64,000 nucleotides of DNA from Trichostrongylus colubriformis (Eukaryota; Nematoda; Chromadorea; Rhabditida; Trichostrongylidae): assembly GCA_963978905.1 (NCBI GenBank), contig OZ022260.1, positions 4,143,725-4,207,724 of the forward strand. Reading direction: 5' to 3'. The translations under genes and the position numbers were made by a program. Of the stretch, positions 33,326 to 45,516 are shown one piece after another. The notes beneath the pieces are model-generated. The model was given only the letters and a program-made list of their open reading frames with translations, did not search any database and was not told the DNA's origin. Numbering within the stretch: position 1 is the first letter of the stretch; each line of letters starts with the position of its first letter.

Positions 33326-36159
33326 ACCCTCACTTTTCTGCTGACTTCTTGCGCATAATCTGCTTTTGCATCCAGCTACCTACCTTTTTGCATCTAGCCC
33401 TAGTAAAAACGTTCTGGGTATTCTAGCGACTATGTGTTGGTGCTGTGCTATGCTCCCTTCTTGCCATTCGCTCTCCCTCTCGCAACAATAACAACTGTTC
33501 TTTTCTGCGTCGCTAGGCTTCCCAGTATGCCAGCGTTTACGAATGTGGTTTTTTATATTGAATTATACGTATTAGTGCATATAATGGCGCTGGTGCTCTA
33601 TTTATTCATGTGTTCATTCAGCTGCTTTTATTGCATGGTGATCAATGTATTGCAATAACTATGCAATGTATTGCAAACTATGCGATGGAAACTTGTATCG
33701 TCGAGCAAGATAGAGGGGCTAATAAGATTCGAAATAAAACCCACAGTAGCGCGCTCTTACCTCGTTGATCAGAGCTTATCATCAAGCAAAGGCTTAGTAT
33801 GTTGGGGTAATTCGTACCTTTACGATTACATATATTATTTTAATGTTGAATATCTATGCATCACTAGCATGTCGATGTTTACATTCATATATTTTTGCAT
33901 ATCCTTCTTGGTCAAGGGAAGGGATTTTCTTTCCTCCTTCAAGACGATTCATGTTTATGCTTGCATTGTCTTTATTTCTTCCCTCTTAAATGTCTTTTTT
34001 CTATTTCGTATCTGGGCGGTACTACGGCTGATATAATGGGGCCTTGATGGAGTGAAACTAGAGAGCCATTAAGTGAATACTTAGAATGTGCATGTCATTG
34101 CGCTCTGCTGCCCTCATCGTGAATCTTGCTGATCGATGAAAAATCTTTTCATCTATAGTGTTAGTAGTCTTGACTTTTCGAAGTAAGGCAGTATCCCAAG
34201 CTCACTTTCTCCGTATTTCTAACCGCTTTGAATCGAAAAAAATCGTGAGTAATGTCGCATGACGATCATGTTATTGCCGAGCGCTTACTACGATGGGCTG
34301 CTGCATGAGGAGTTGCCACGTAGGAAAAACTTACAAAAGGACGACTGACCCTTATCCTTCCTTGGACAACGGAAGTTCGCTTAGCGCTAGGAAAAATGAA
34401 TATTGAGGAGGCCATCGCTCTAGCTGGACTCCCGTCAGAGGCATGAAGGCACTTGGAAAATACGTGGTGGAGTGGCTCACACCTTTTCGCGAAATGGGAT
34501 CCGACAATGGAAATATACAGGATGTCCACAGAACCAGTTCAACCTCTTCATATTCAAGCAAGATGTTGTAGCTTGTGAAGTGGACAGCTCATATCATGTA
34601 CTAAACAAATGGCTGGTTGACTTGAGGCGAAGGGAACTCGTCACCATCTCTCACAAGCAGCTTGGATGATGGCTCAGTGGTACATCATGGATGCTTTCTT
34701 CATCCTTAGATGAGTAATAGAGAGGTACCATGAACAGCGTCGGCCTCGTTGCCTGATCTTTTTACCTTGCGAATGCCATCCGTCTATCTCGACTAGTAAT
34801 ACGAGAACATTGTTCTACCTAATACAGGATATGTGCAATGGAGCTGGGGTGGTAATACGCACCCCATAGGGGCTGGCATGAGGTAGGGATTTCAATAGAA
34901 GTACAACATGGTCTGACCTTGGGCCTGTACCGTTTTCTACTCACCCCGATGGCTTGGTAAATGACTCGTGAAGGGAACACTGTAGACCATTTTCTATGCT
35001 GAGACATTGTAATGATTGCGCATACTGGACAACTCCACGCAAAAGTGCAAAGATTGCAGTCAGAGTTGCCTCCAACCAAGCGTCAGGAAGAACAAGTTCT
35101 TGAGCTGTGGAACAGAACGGAGTACATTCTGGACAGCCACTTAGAAAGCATCGAAAGAATTGAGCACATCTGATACCCATTCGGGAACAGAGCGCCAGGA
35201 GCGCTCTCGTACACGATATCAAAGTGTGTGTGTATCCTAAATATGTATTAGAGCTACATTCACCACGCAAAACTAAAGATCAGCTTGTCACTCCATAGTT
35301 CTATGTGCTCGTGAGCAAGTTATCTTGCTTACATCTTGAACAAGCTTCCGCCTGCCCGTGTGTTTATGCGCAATTTTTCTATCCATACAAGTAGCCCACA
35401 GACGGCTTGATACTCTCGAGTCACCCTCCAGGATCAAGCCTTCGTCGAGGAATCTTCGACAGGGGGACCTATATGGCTCGCTGCAAAAGGGTCGTACTCG
35501 CTGAGATCGATGACCAACGGGCTGACCCAGGCTGAGGGCCCAAAGTGCAAGGAGGAAATGTGTTAAAACTGAGTAACAGGGTTCAATCCGGAAATTATAT
35601 CCAATCCAATCTTCTCTTGAAAATCTTGCAGGACAAACAGAAAGCGGCCTCCCACAAACAGAAAACAAGACAAGACATAATTCTTTTCAAGATGAGCCCT
35701 CAAAATGATATCGTGCGGAAAGAGCGCATGGACAATGCAAAAGATGATTAGAGTATAAGGGCACGCTGTTTCTTTGCTCCTCTAGGAATTGTGGGCTTCG
35801 AAGAAGGTGTCAAGCTTCTGCAGCCAAATGCCATAACTTATGCAGTGGTGCGAGGTCGATACTTGAAGCTTCGTTCACAGTCCACTATTTCAAGAGGACC
35901 ACGCGAATAATGTATCCTTGAACCTGATAGATCGTCGATGGAAACCTAATGCATGACGCGATCCACAACGATGTCGGCCAACGCCAACAGCCCTTTCGTC
36001 AGTACGCTGGCACCGAAGACACGTACAAAGGGCCCGCGAACTTCGGCGATTTACCGTGGGAAGAGGTCTATCCACGGGTTATACCATCGACGAATACGCA
36101 AGAAGCTATGAGATGAAGAAGAATTAGTGATGAGGGCTCCTTTCATAACTTACTACGAT
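33326..36159. other. Intergenic stretch, small coiled-coil ORF only
   Basis: T-rich hydrophobic frames at 33434-34036 look compositional. One 53-codon ATG frame at 35012-35173 (plus) encodes an amphipathic segment (QLHAKVQRLQSELPPTKRQE then EQVLELWNRTEYILDSHLES) resembling coiled coils found in retrotransposon gag or small proteins; unassigned. No LTR or TIR was found. Confidence 0.3.
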
Positions 36160-36935
36160 TACAAAAACGTAAAGTGGTGCTAACGAGCCACTATACGGAC
36201 GGATGAGAGTTTGTATCATCAATAATGTGGATGAAATCCTCATGTATGGCGCATCCTGCAGCGGGATCGACCAACGCTAGTCGCAACCCCTTTGGAACCT
36301 TCGAAGCAATGGATGTGTACTGGAGGCATTCCGGCCCTAACGGATCATTTTCTCCGAAGATTCGTGTGAAGGTCGCGCCACTTCGATGAAAAAAGTTTTC
36401 CTCGGCAGCTTCTTGTAGCGGTCAACCTTGTCAGTATAGTGGCGGTGCGGTGATTTGCTGCTGGTTTGATCCACCATAGCTACATGGATCCTGGCCAAAC
36501 CATTACGGCTGTTAAGTACTGTGAAGTACTCGGTGCAATACATCGTAAACTGCTGATCGTGAGCTCAACAGTCGCTAGGGGGAAGCAACCTATCGTTCTT
36601 TCCGTAACGCACGGTCCCACTTCGCACAAACATCCCTGAAGATGTTGAGTAGGCTGCGCTACAGAATTCTGTCGCATCCACCATACTCACATAACCTCGC
36701 TTCCATCGACTGCCATTTCTTCAAGCGCCTGGACAGTTTTCTTGAGAGAAACCCTTCAAAACCCAGAACGATGTTAAAGCAACCTTCAAGGAGTTCATCC
36801 CCTCTAAATCTGCAGACTTCTGGGCAACAGTGATAAGCACGCTGGCATCTTGTTGGCAAGAATGTGTAGATTCTTATGATTCTTATCTCGATTGATAAAA
36901 TTTTGTAGGAGATATGCGCATTTGAATTGGACGTC
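36160..36935 (+). pseudogene. Decayed mariner transposase relic
   Basis: Plus-strand pieces in shifting frames: near 36160 YKNVKWC resembling the GDEKW segment, 36478 on YMDPGQTITAVKYCEVLGAI, then from 36642 LSHPPYSHNLASIDCHFFKR, the mariner YSPDLAPSDYHLF block with substitutions, and SADFWATVIS-like C-terminus. Several indels; termini not identified. Confidence 0.6.
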
Positions 36936-36968
36936 AATAACCGCAAGTATTTTCTAAACTACGGTATA

Positions 36969-37711
36969 CAGGGGGTGCCAAAAAAAGTAATTTTACTCAC
37001 GGCCCACATCCGCCTATAATACAAAACCTAGGCAAACGAAAGAGATTGAGGTATTGGGGCAAAATATTCCCGAAATATTCCTCTAAAAGCAGGAACAAGC
37101 TGAGACTCACTACTTTCACTTTCATAAAAATATGGAACCTTCAAGCGGCGCAGTCGGGCTTCAGAGCACCCACGGTATCAAGGTCCCCTTGAAACAGTGG
37201 AGCCGTGTTCCATGGTAGGTCCTCTGTGGGAAGCTTTCTAAGGATTGGCCCTTCGGATCATGGAAGTCACAGAGTCCTTGCTGCTTGGACAAGGCTGTTA
37301 TGATCCGAAGTATCATTTTTCATGCCTCAAACCTGCCCCCGGAGGGGTTTCAGTGGTAATGGCACGTTGTGGCTCTTGGAAACGAAAGGCGTTGGGAACC
37401 CGAAAAAAAAACGGAATATTCAAGAACACCACCCGATATTAATCCCCTCAGGTACTCAAAGTGAACGGACCTTAGCAAGGTTGAGAACGAGGGCGACGAA
37501 GTTTCGGATTTTGCCCAGTTGAGCTGACACATCTTGTTCACTCGGAACAAGCAACAGCTCCTGCTCGTGCAGAAGTCTGTAACGGAGAACAGTGATAGAG
37601 TGAGGTCTGCTCTTTACTTTAGGGATGAAAATACTAAGTCGGAATTTGTCGAAGTTAGACTAATGTGGGGTTGGAAGTGGAGGACAAAATCACTTTTTTT
37701 GGCACCCCCTG
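36969..37711. mobile_element. TA-flanked element, CAGGGGGTGCC ends (full copy)
   Basis: 743 bp between TA duplications. The inverted ends start CAGGGGGTGCCAAAAAAAGT and extend about 20 bp. No intact transposase is visible. Shares its left about 320 bp with the solo fragment at 57933-58255. Confidence 0.7.
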
Positions 37712-38174
37712 TATATGGTGATAACCGATGATATTGAACTCAAATTACTTTTATTGATATAGAGGTTTTAACTTTATTTTTGTACTTTTTTCGAAGCTTG
37801 TAGCATATCCAAACGAATTGGGAAATAATTCATATCAAGAACTGAATCTCGATATTACACCAGAAAATAGAAAATGACATTCCACAAATGCCCTTTCTCA
37901 GGTGTTCTTGATCATTAACATAACCTTTGTAAGAAACTAGCCTTTGAATCTTATTAGGAACTCAGTATTAATTTGTTAACAAAGAGTATAAGGTTAAAAG
38001 ACTAAAAGGGCAGGGGGGATTGTTTCTGGAACTCAAAAGGTCGTCATGCATTCTACAGTGTTTTCATATCCTTTTTCATTGTTTTTCCATGTAAATAATT
38101 CTATAGAGAAAGGCGTATTATCAGGTATCACGCACAGAAGGCTACATCACATGCAAAGATGCGCCATTCAAATT

Positions 38175-38620
38175 AACGTCGCTGCATTCGGCGTGCGACG
38201 CGGTGGGTACGAGTTATGGGCGCCATAATAGTTGGTCCTGGAAAGATGACGGTGTTCTATACTGGGTGTGCGCCCTTATGTCAGGATTTCGCACCGCGGC
38301 ATGTCGCAAGCGAAGCAATGCAAACGAGAAAAAGGCGCCATAGTGTTGGGTCTCGAAGCGATTACAAGTCGACTGCGTATGGCACCCCCAGCATTAGCGT
38401 GTGATCGTTTTGAGACCTAATTACAGTGACGCGCAAAGCTCGCACACACTGCGTCGAACGCCGCTTTTCGTCGTGCGAAATCCGGACATCAGAGTACACA
38501 CCCTCCTATACTCATCTTAGGCAGAATTGTTGTAGGGCCCAACCAATACGACGAACGTAGCTCGCACCTATCGCGTAGCACGCCGCATGCGGCCGAATTT
38601 TCTGTCCAATGCATCGAAAA
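38175..38620. mobile_element. Palindromic element interrupted by a Mutator-like MITE
   Basis: Left ATTCGGCGTGCGACGCGGTG and right complement ATTCGGCCGCATGCGGCGTG form the outer arms. Between them sits the 38264-38503 element. The outer arms also resemble the interior of the copy at 29636, so outer and inner may be related. Outer borders approximate. Confidence 0.45.
38264..38503. mobile_element. Mutator-like MITE (copy 2)
   Basis: 240 bp, ends GGGTGTGCGCCCTTATGTCA and complement, flanked by TTCTATACT (38255-38263) and TCCTATACT (38504-38512), 8 of 9 matching. Same family as 29636-29877. Confidence 0.75.
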
Positions 38621-38887
38621 GGCTATATGTGGATGGGCACTTTATTCTTTCGCTCCAGTATGATTAAACATCGAAGTAAGTAAATAGCATTCAGCCCCAG
38701 AACAGTGTCAAATAGATGAAGCTGTAGTTGTGTTTTGAAAAGTAGCACTGGTTCTACTGCGCTTCACATTTGCTTCCATAGGCAATGGCAGAGGTTGTGT
38801 GACAGGAGGAGACGCCACTACCCTTCCACAATCGGAGAGAACTGAATTTCGGATTAGACTGTTACTGTAATGCCACCTCCACCTCAA

Positions 38888-39261
38888 AGGAATCGTCCAA
38901 GAAAAAATGAGTTTCTTTGTTACTCATATATTTCTGTTTTTTGCCTAATAAGAGCATCACGCAAAGTTTCACGCGAGAAAGGTAGAATTCGGTCAAGGTA
39001 CAGCCCCCCAAATTTTCGGCCGGGTGGGCGGGGCCTTCGAGCAAAAGCCCCGTCTCGTCGTCCGCCACGGTTGGTAACGGATAGTGGGACTGTTCATGTA
39101 ACTTTCTGTTCCTGCAATGAGTCTCCGACCGCGGCGAACGACGTGGTGGCGCTTGCTTGGAGGCTCCGCCCACCCGGTTAAGAAGTTGGTGACTATATCT
39201 TAGCCGAATCCTCGCTTTTTCGCGTTTGCATGAGTAACACATTTTTCAGTGGAGAATTCCT
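38888..39261. mobile_element. TTAA-type foldback element R1 (copy 2)
   Basis: 374 bp, ends AGGAATCGTCC and complement GGAGAATTCCT; flanks TCAA and TATA are decayed TTAA sites. Arms mirror one another through the GTTTCACGCG and GTCTCCGACCGCGG blocks. Confidence 0.65.
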
Positions 39262-40069
39262 TATAGTACCACCGAGTAGCCGTTGATAAACCTCAAATGT
39301 AGGAAAGGTGGTTTTGAGTAATACTTTCTAAATAGAGCCTCAGTTTTTCCAGTGTTGCGCCTTCGCTATCCACTGGCCAGAGCAGTCCTTACTTAGTGAT
39401 AGCGTTGCCATAATGACACACAGAAGTCAAGACACCATGAGGGCGCTGATTTGACTCCACAGGAGAAGGATTTTATGATTTCATAGAAAAGTGACCTAAC
39501 AGTAGAAGAGATGAACTGAGAGATCAAAAGCTGCATAACCACATCGAAAATGAGTGGACAGTTGGGGGCTGATCGGTCAGTTGGTGGCAATGCATTTCAG
39601 AGTTGCTCGAGGTGTCCACATAATCGTGTGCTTCTGATGATATATGCAGTGCATGCATACATAACTACCACACATGACGATAGATCACAGTACATTCATT
39701 TGTTATACATATAAATGTGTTTCTATATAAAATTTTGCATAGCCAATGAGGTTGGATAGCTGTGAATAATTCGAATTGCTGGTCCTCATTATTTAGCGCT
39801 TTCATTTTTTAAATGCCAATTTCTAAAAAAAGTGATTATTTCATTCTATTTATGGATGCCTTCAGGATGTTCCGGGTTTCTGCATATTTTGAGCGGTGGA
39901 ATAATTTCTGCTCGTATTTAGAGGGATTTCATGTGTCTTACATCCGGATTTCGTTATCTTTCATTTTCTATGTATCGCTAGGAATGCCAAGTGCTCCTTT
40001 GAAATCGCAAAGAGAAGGATTTTTCTGGTGGGATACTGATACGATATGATGCTGTGCGAACTGGTCTAA
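39262..40069. other. Intergenic stretch between two R1 elements
   Basis: No gene or repeat recognised; AT-rich, short frames only. Confidence 0.4.
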
Positions 40070-40487
40070 AGAAATCGTCCACGGAAAATGAGTTTTTATG
40101 TTACCCATATATTTATGTTGCATTTGCTCAATGTGGGCTACATGCACAGTTTTACGCGACAAAATATAAATCCAGCCAAGATATAGCGCCACAAAGTCTC
40201 GGCCAAGTGGGCGGTGCCTGCGAGCGCCCACCGTCCGCCGCTGTCGGAGATGCATTGTAGGACCCTAAAGATACGTAAACAGTCCCACTCTCCGTTCTCG
40301 ATCCCGGCCCACGACGAGGCGGGGCCTTTACTCGTAGGCTCCGCCCATCCGGCCAAGGATTTGGGGAGCTGTATCTTGGCCGAGTTCTCACTTTTTCGTG
40401 TGAAACTTTGCATGCGACCCTTATTAGGCAAATACAACATGAATATTAGGATAACAAATAAACAAATTTTTTCCGTGGACAATTCCT
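40070..40487. mobile_element. TTAA-type foldback element R1 (copy 3)
   Basis: 418 bp, left flank CTAA, right flank TTAA (40488-40491). Ends AGAAATCGTCCACGG and the inverse CCGTGGACAATTCCT. Arms about 200 nt each. Confidence 0.7.
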
Positions 40488-40644
40488 TTAACCGGAAACC
40501 TACGCTTTCTAGTCCGAAGGCTCACGTAGATTTAGGGAGTTCGTCACTCCTTTCTGCAGGGGTCGCGCACTCATTCGAGCATTATCGTCTCTTCTAACAG
40601 CTGACTTCACTCCGCCCACTTGTCCACAATTCACCCGCAAAGTA

Positions 40645-41489
40645 TTAGGTTGTCCCAAAAGTCTTGTAGGATTTTTCCCAAAAAAATCAATAACTCTTGT
40701 TTACTTCGAGGCAGGTCTAGGCAGTTCAGAAATATGGTAGAACTTCCTCTAAGCTTTCTAGAAAAATATATATTGACCCACCAGATCCCGTAAAGAGAGC
40801 TACAATGCCCGTTGTCGATACCCACCCAACTCGCGGTGTCATCTATTATGAGCGGTCTTGCGGCACCAAAACGACGAAAGCTTGCCACTCCTTCAGCGCT
40901 GCATTGGGCAAGGGATGTGTGAGCTCGTGACCGTGCGCCGCTGGTTCATCAGCTTCAGCAACGGCGAAATTGACATGAAGGGCAAACCACGCCTGGAACT
41001 GTGCTGGTTCTGGGACGCGGAAGGAATGCTTTTTTATGAGGTGCTGGTCCAGCTCCAGCAGATCGCCGTGCTATTCGAGAAAAGCGCCTGAGGAGGTCCG
41101 CGGTCACCCTCCTTCATGACGACACCCCCTTCGATTTCACGAAAAGTACCCAGGCCAAGCTACACGAGCTCGGCTGGGATGTCCTGCCCTAGAGGCCATA
41201 CTCTCCAGACATTGCCCCTTCTGACTATCACCTTACCCATCCTCTTGAATCCTTCCTGGCCAAGAGAAAATTCGTTGATTATGACATGTTTGCAAAGGCG
41301 ATCGCTGACTTCATCTACTCCCAGAACCCGGGCGTTCGGGAGGAGGGAATCAACGATTTACTTATGAGGTGGCAGAGTGTTATCGATGACAATGGTGAAT
41401 ACGTTGTTGCCTAATTGTTCTTGTTGGAAGAAAAAATAATAAAAAATGGTGGTCGAAAAAAATCCTATAAGACTTTTGGGAGAACCTAA
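40645..41489 (+). mobile_element. Mariner deletion derivative with broken transposase
   Basis: 845 bp between TA duplications (40643-40644, 41490-41491). Ends TTAGGTTGTCCCAAAAGTCT with a near-perfect inverse. Transposase pieces: VRRWFISFSNGEIDMKGKPR near 40930, FFYEVLVQLQQ-like text near 41030, LHDDTPFDFTKSTQAKLHEL then LGWDVLP-stop-RPYSPDIAPSDYHL near 41190, and a complete C-terminus GINDLLMRWQSVIDDNGEYV. A stop replaces the His before the last catalytic Asp block, and the N-terminal part is shortened. Confidence 0.82.
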
Positions 41490-41926
41490 TATGTAGGTCC
41501 AGGAATTGTTTCTCTTCAAAACTCTTGTTTTGCACGAAATTTTTTAAAGGGTCTCCATTGACCATGTACAGCATTGCTACTTAATCAATCCATTATTGTG
41601 CGCATGCAATTAAATATCGTGAGGGTGCCTTTAAATGATCCCAGTCTTGCAATCTTGTCCAAGGAATTAGATGGAGTTATAGTCTTCCCAAGTCAGTGAG
41701 GGCGTGTGACATGAGTCTGGCTTTTTCCGCGCTGGAATGCCCGTAGGGCGTTTTCAATTAAATAGACTGAGTCACATTTGAATCACCGAAATGATAGAGC
41801 TTTCTGGACCAAAACATATTCATCAAAAACTTGAACCCAATGAATGTACCTTGACGATCCGTAGGTTCACTGCTCACGCGAATATCTTTCATAACTTGCA
41901 AGATAAGAAACGTCTTGAATGGTTAA

Positions 41927-42410
41927 AGGCACATTCCAGGATTATGAGGATATCACATCTCCTGCCGTGGATGGATAGTTCGACCCAAGCCATGTAGGCT
42001 GTGCCTTTACCGAGGCGTGGGTGTCAGTTCCTGGAGCGTGCAGAGCCAAAGAATCCAGCGCAACAGCTCGGCCCCGTCCACCCCAGCCGGGGGTCTGCCT
42101 TTACTCTTCGACTCTCATCTTTGACATAGGTAGACCAGCTACTAGCCAAGATCTTGAAATTGGCAGTAATCCAATCGCCTCATGAAGTAAACCCACTACT
42201 GAGTGACCTGACCCCACACTGGGCACCGGAACACTTGTAGCACACCGCCGCTGGGGTAGGCGGGGCCGAGCTGTTGCGCTAGGTTCTTTGACTCTGCACG
42301 CTCCAGGAACTGACATCCACGCCTCGGTAAAGGTACAGCCTACATGGCTTGGGTCGAACTATCCATCCACGGCAGGAGATGTGATATCTCAATAATCCTG
42401 GAATGTGACT
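41927..42410. mobile_element. TTAA-flanked foldback element, AGGCACATTCC ends
   Basis: 484 bp between exact TTAA sites (41923-41926, 42411-42414). The arms, about 180 nt each, are almost perfect inverse copies, with ACATGGCTTGGG, TTTACCGAGGCGTGG and GTTGCGCTAGGTTCTTTG mirrored; the spacer is about 110 nt. No ORF of note. Confidence 0.8.
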
Positions 42411-43012
42411 TTAAGAAATAGTCGCAAAAAGTAAATACATGAAATTCAGAATTGAATGCACGAAAAACTTGGTCGCAGAAGAGTGGACGTGGCGCAGAAG
42501 GAGCCCGTGCGGCGTCGTAAGCGTGACGCGCGCGATATCTACTTTATGTGTGCAGTGAGGAATCAAGCCGATAATTGTGCGACTCGACGCCACATCAAGT
42601 CTCTGTACCAAGTTACGGGAGTACGAATAAAATTCGTCAGAAAGAAGCTTGCTCAATTATAAATCACTAGGTAAAAGCATCGAATAAAGAGGACCGATAA
42701 AGTCTCACTGAACAGTAAGGAACGCGAGAATGCCACTCATATCGCAGCGTAGATGATTAGCGACTGGGGCGTCAAGGCTCTCGAGAGCTTATCGACGAGC
42801 ATTGAACACATTCTGTACCTAGTAAACAAAGATATCGGTTCAACTCATCTCTAGGTCAACGCGCAGGTTTATCTCCGGGAGCGTAAAGTCATGTAAAAGT
42901 TTGCAATGGGGAACTGTGACTTCACATAAGGAAACTCTACTCATTCTGTTCAAAGGCTACCATGTTTTTCTGCTGGTGACCTGCTTACGGTATGCACTTA
43001 TTATTCATTTGA

Positions 43013-43427
43013 AGAAATCGTACAAGGATAGTGAGCTCCTCTGTTACCCATATATTCATGTTGTATTTGCCTCATAAGGGCAGCACTTGAAGTTTCACGC
43101 GAAAAAGTATGAATCTCGCTAAGATACAGCTCCTCAGAATGGCGGTGTAGGGGAAGGGACCTCAGAGTAAATGCCCGCCCCGTCGTCCACCACGGTCGGA
43201 GACATATAGAGGGAACTGAACGGTACGTAAACAGTCCCAATATTCGTCTCCGACAGCGGCAAACGGGAAGGGCATTCAGTTCGTGGCCGCGCCCTTCGAC
43301 CATTTTGAGGAGTTGTGTCTCAGCCGGATTCTCCCTTTTTCGCATGAAACTTTGCTAGCGGTCCTTATTACGCAAATCAGCACAAATATTGTTAGTAGAG
43401 AAACTCATTTTTCTGTGCACAATTCCT
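43013..43427. mobile_element. TTAA-type foldback element R1 (copy 4)
   Basis: 415 bp, left flank TTGA (decayed), right flank TTAA 43428-43431. Arms carry TGAAACTTTGC / GAAGTTTCACGCG and GGCAGCACTTG / GCGGTCCTTATT mirrored blocks. Confidence 0.68.
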
Positions 43428-43431
43428 TTAA

Positions 43432-43887
43432 AGACACCGGAAGGGGGTAATTTTGGTCTACGGTAGAAGTGACGTAGTGTGGACAAGTTTAAGTGGCCGC
43501 CATTGCACAAACTCGCTAATTTGACGCTTGGTATGGTGCCAAGAGAGGTGTTTCTATTCTAACCTTGTTCGTTCCCTTTACTTTCTGCTTTGTTCTTTCA
43601 TATATTGTTTCTAGATGTACTTACATGAATGCTAATGTAATTGGGAATGGCCACTCCACTGCGCTGCGAGTCAGGTGCTACAACTAACGTTGGCCCGCGG
43701 CCTGTCTCCTACAGCGGACAACTCGGAAAGTCTGTGTGTGGATGCGAATTGGATGCAAATACACACCGCAGCGTCGCGCTTTTGAATCCGAGTTTTTTCA
43801 CCTGTTATCGCTTATAACCTTCAGTGTTCGTTACAAAATGCTCATTTCTTTACATCTTACTCTTGTTTCGGACCCCTTCCGGTTCCT
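43432..43887. mobile_element. TTAA-type element, family R3 (copy 3)
   Basis: 456 bp bounded by TTAA 43428-43431 and 43888-43891. Collinear with 26096-26552. Both boundary TTAA sites are shared with the neighbouring elements. Confidence 0.75.
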
Positions 43888-43891
43888 TTAA

Positions 43892-44071
43892 AGGCACATT
43901 CCGCGCTCGCTGATGGGTGGAGTAACAGTTGACTCTCCATTGGTTGTCGGGCACCGGGGGCGGATCCACGCCCCACTACAGGCAATAAGGCTGGAGAGAC
44001 TGCCTCCAGCCGCCGACAACTAATGGAGAGTCAACTGCTACTCCACCCATCAGCGAGCTCGGAATGTGACT
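43892..44071. mobile_element. TTAA-type foldback element, AGGCACATTCC ends (short)
   Basis: 180 bp; left TTAA 43888-43891, right TTCA-like flank at 44072-44075. Arms of about 60 nt (CGCTGATGGGTGGAGTA, GTTGACTCTCCATT mirrored). Same end motif as 41927-42410 but a different interior. Confidence 0.75.
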
Positions 44072-44294
44072 TCAAGCTTACCAAAAGAGGTTTGTTCCTT
44101 TGAGGGCTTACTCCTCGTATTTGCAGGCATTGAAAGTGGCTGAATTGTTGTCGAGCAGTGACTGAAGGATCCATTTTCACCTCAACTGCCCATCGGATCT
44201 GTGTCAGTACTGGTTTGCAATTCTTCCATTTTCCGAAGCTTTTTCCAGGTTATGTTAGACTTCTGAGTTCAAAATGCTAGCCAGCTCCTTGTAA

Positions 44295-44434
44295 GGCTGT
44301 CTTCATACTCTGCGGTGATGCCGGCGGAATGGTGTGACCGCGTTCACAGGCACGGAGGCAGAGTGGCACGAGTGGAAACGCTTAGAAGACGCAGCCACGC
44401 CCTGCCGTCGGTACTGTAGAGTATGAAGGCGGCT
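44295..44434. mobile_element. TAA-flanked MITE
   Basis: 140 bp, TAA at 44292-44294 and 44435-44437, inverted ends GGCTGTCTTCATACTCT / complement GCCGCCTTCATACTCT. A 3-bp TWA duplication suggests a PIF/Harbinger-type element. Confidence 0.6.
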
Positions 44435-44437
44435 TAA

Positions 44438-45190
44438 GGAATAGCGGAAAAAGTTTGTGAGCGTAGATCCGTCGAATGTTCCAGATGCGCGATGCATGAT
44501 ACTCCCGTAGAAAATCGAGCAGATGTTGATACGTAACAACCAACTTGCTGCCGCTAGGCGGCCTTCGAATCAGTTTTATTTCCACAGCAAGCCTAACCCC
44601 AAAAAGATGTATAGTCGCTACGGATCCTCGTCGGCTTGCGGCGCAACCCATTTGACGGCATATTCCTTCGTTATTTATTTATTTACTTTTTGGAATGAAA
44701 AGAGTTGTTTAGTGGGTACCCAAGAAGTTGATATTTTAACTGAGTGTGCTTTCGAGTCAGTATGCAGCGCCTACCGACCACACCTAGGGACAAAAAGCAT
44801 TTCAAATAATCATGCCATTTCGCATGACAGCCAAATGCATGGCGCACTTCAAAATGATGGATCGGCACTGAGAAAACTTGACTTCGTCTGTTATCTAACT
44901 ATAAAAAATGTTTTCAGAAAAAAACAGCAACGGAATTCTACCGTGGTCTAATGTGGAGGCGGAGCGATTTGCTCGAAAAGTCCTAAAGAAGTCGTCTTCA
45001 TGTTCGCTGTGCCCTTTTGTCAAAGTGCTGTAGTTTATGAATGTGCACTGATGTTCCTTTCCATTGTTCTTTGTGAATGAGAACTGATTGTAAATAAGAT
45101 GATAAAGCCTTGTGGAACAATTTCCTTTACTTTTTCATCGAAATGATTTAAATTTCTCATATCTTCACTCTTCATTGGCATTCCGATGGT
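44438..45190. other. Intergenic stretch with two overlapping unassigned frames
   Basis: Frames at 44523-44951 (plus) and 44382-44651 (minus) overlap; neither shows a recognised motif. Nothing else supported. Confidence 0.35.
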
Positions 45191-45194
45191 TTAA

Positions 45195-45385
45195 AGGAAT
45201 AGTGCACGAAAAAATGAGTTTCTCTGTTACCCATATACTTACATTGTGTTTGCCTGATAAGGGCAGCATGCAAAGTTTCACGCGAAAAAGTGTGAATCCG
45301 GCTAAGATACAGCTCCTCAAAGTGGTTGCCGAGGGGGCGGGACCTCAGGGTAAGTGCCCACCTCGTCGTTCGCCGCGGTCGTAAA
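45195..45385. mobile_element. R1 foldback element, left half only
   Basis: Starts after TTAA 45191-45194 with AGGAATAGTGCACG and follows the R1 left arm to the CGTCGTTCGCCGCGGTCG block, then similarity ends. Truncated copy without its mirror arm. Confidence 0.6.
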
Positions 45386-45516
45386 CGGAGATCAAGGCTG
45401 TTGATGTAGCTTTATGGAAGGCAAGAATGACCTCCCGAATCACAGTTGCCCCTACTTTGCATTTCTTCTCTGTCGCTCGGAAAGTTAGGGGCTACAAAAA
45501 TTTTGTGGCAGCCTTA

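Noticed and set aside
33434..34036. Two hydrophobic plus-strand ORFs resembling membrane proteins
   Set aside because: The sequence is T-rich, so Phe/Leu/Tyr-rich frames arise by composition; no splice sites, family motif or start context support a gene.
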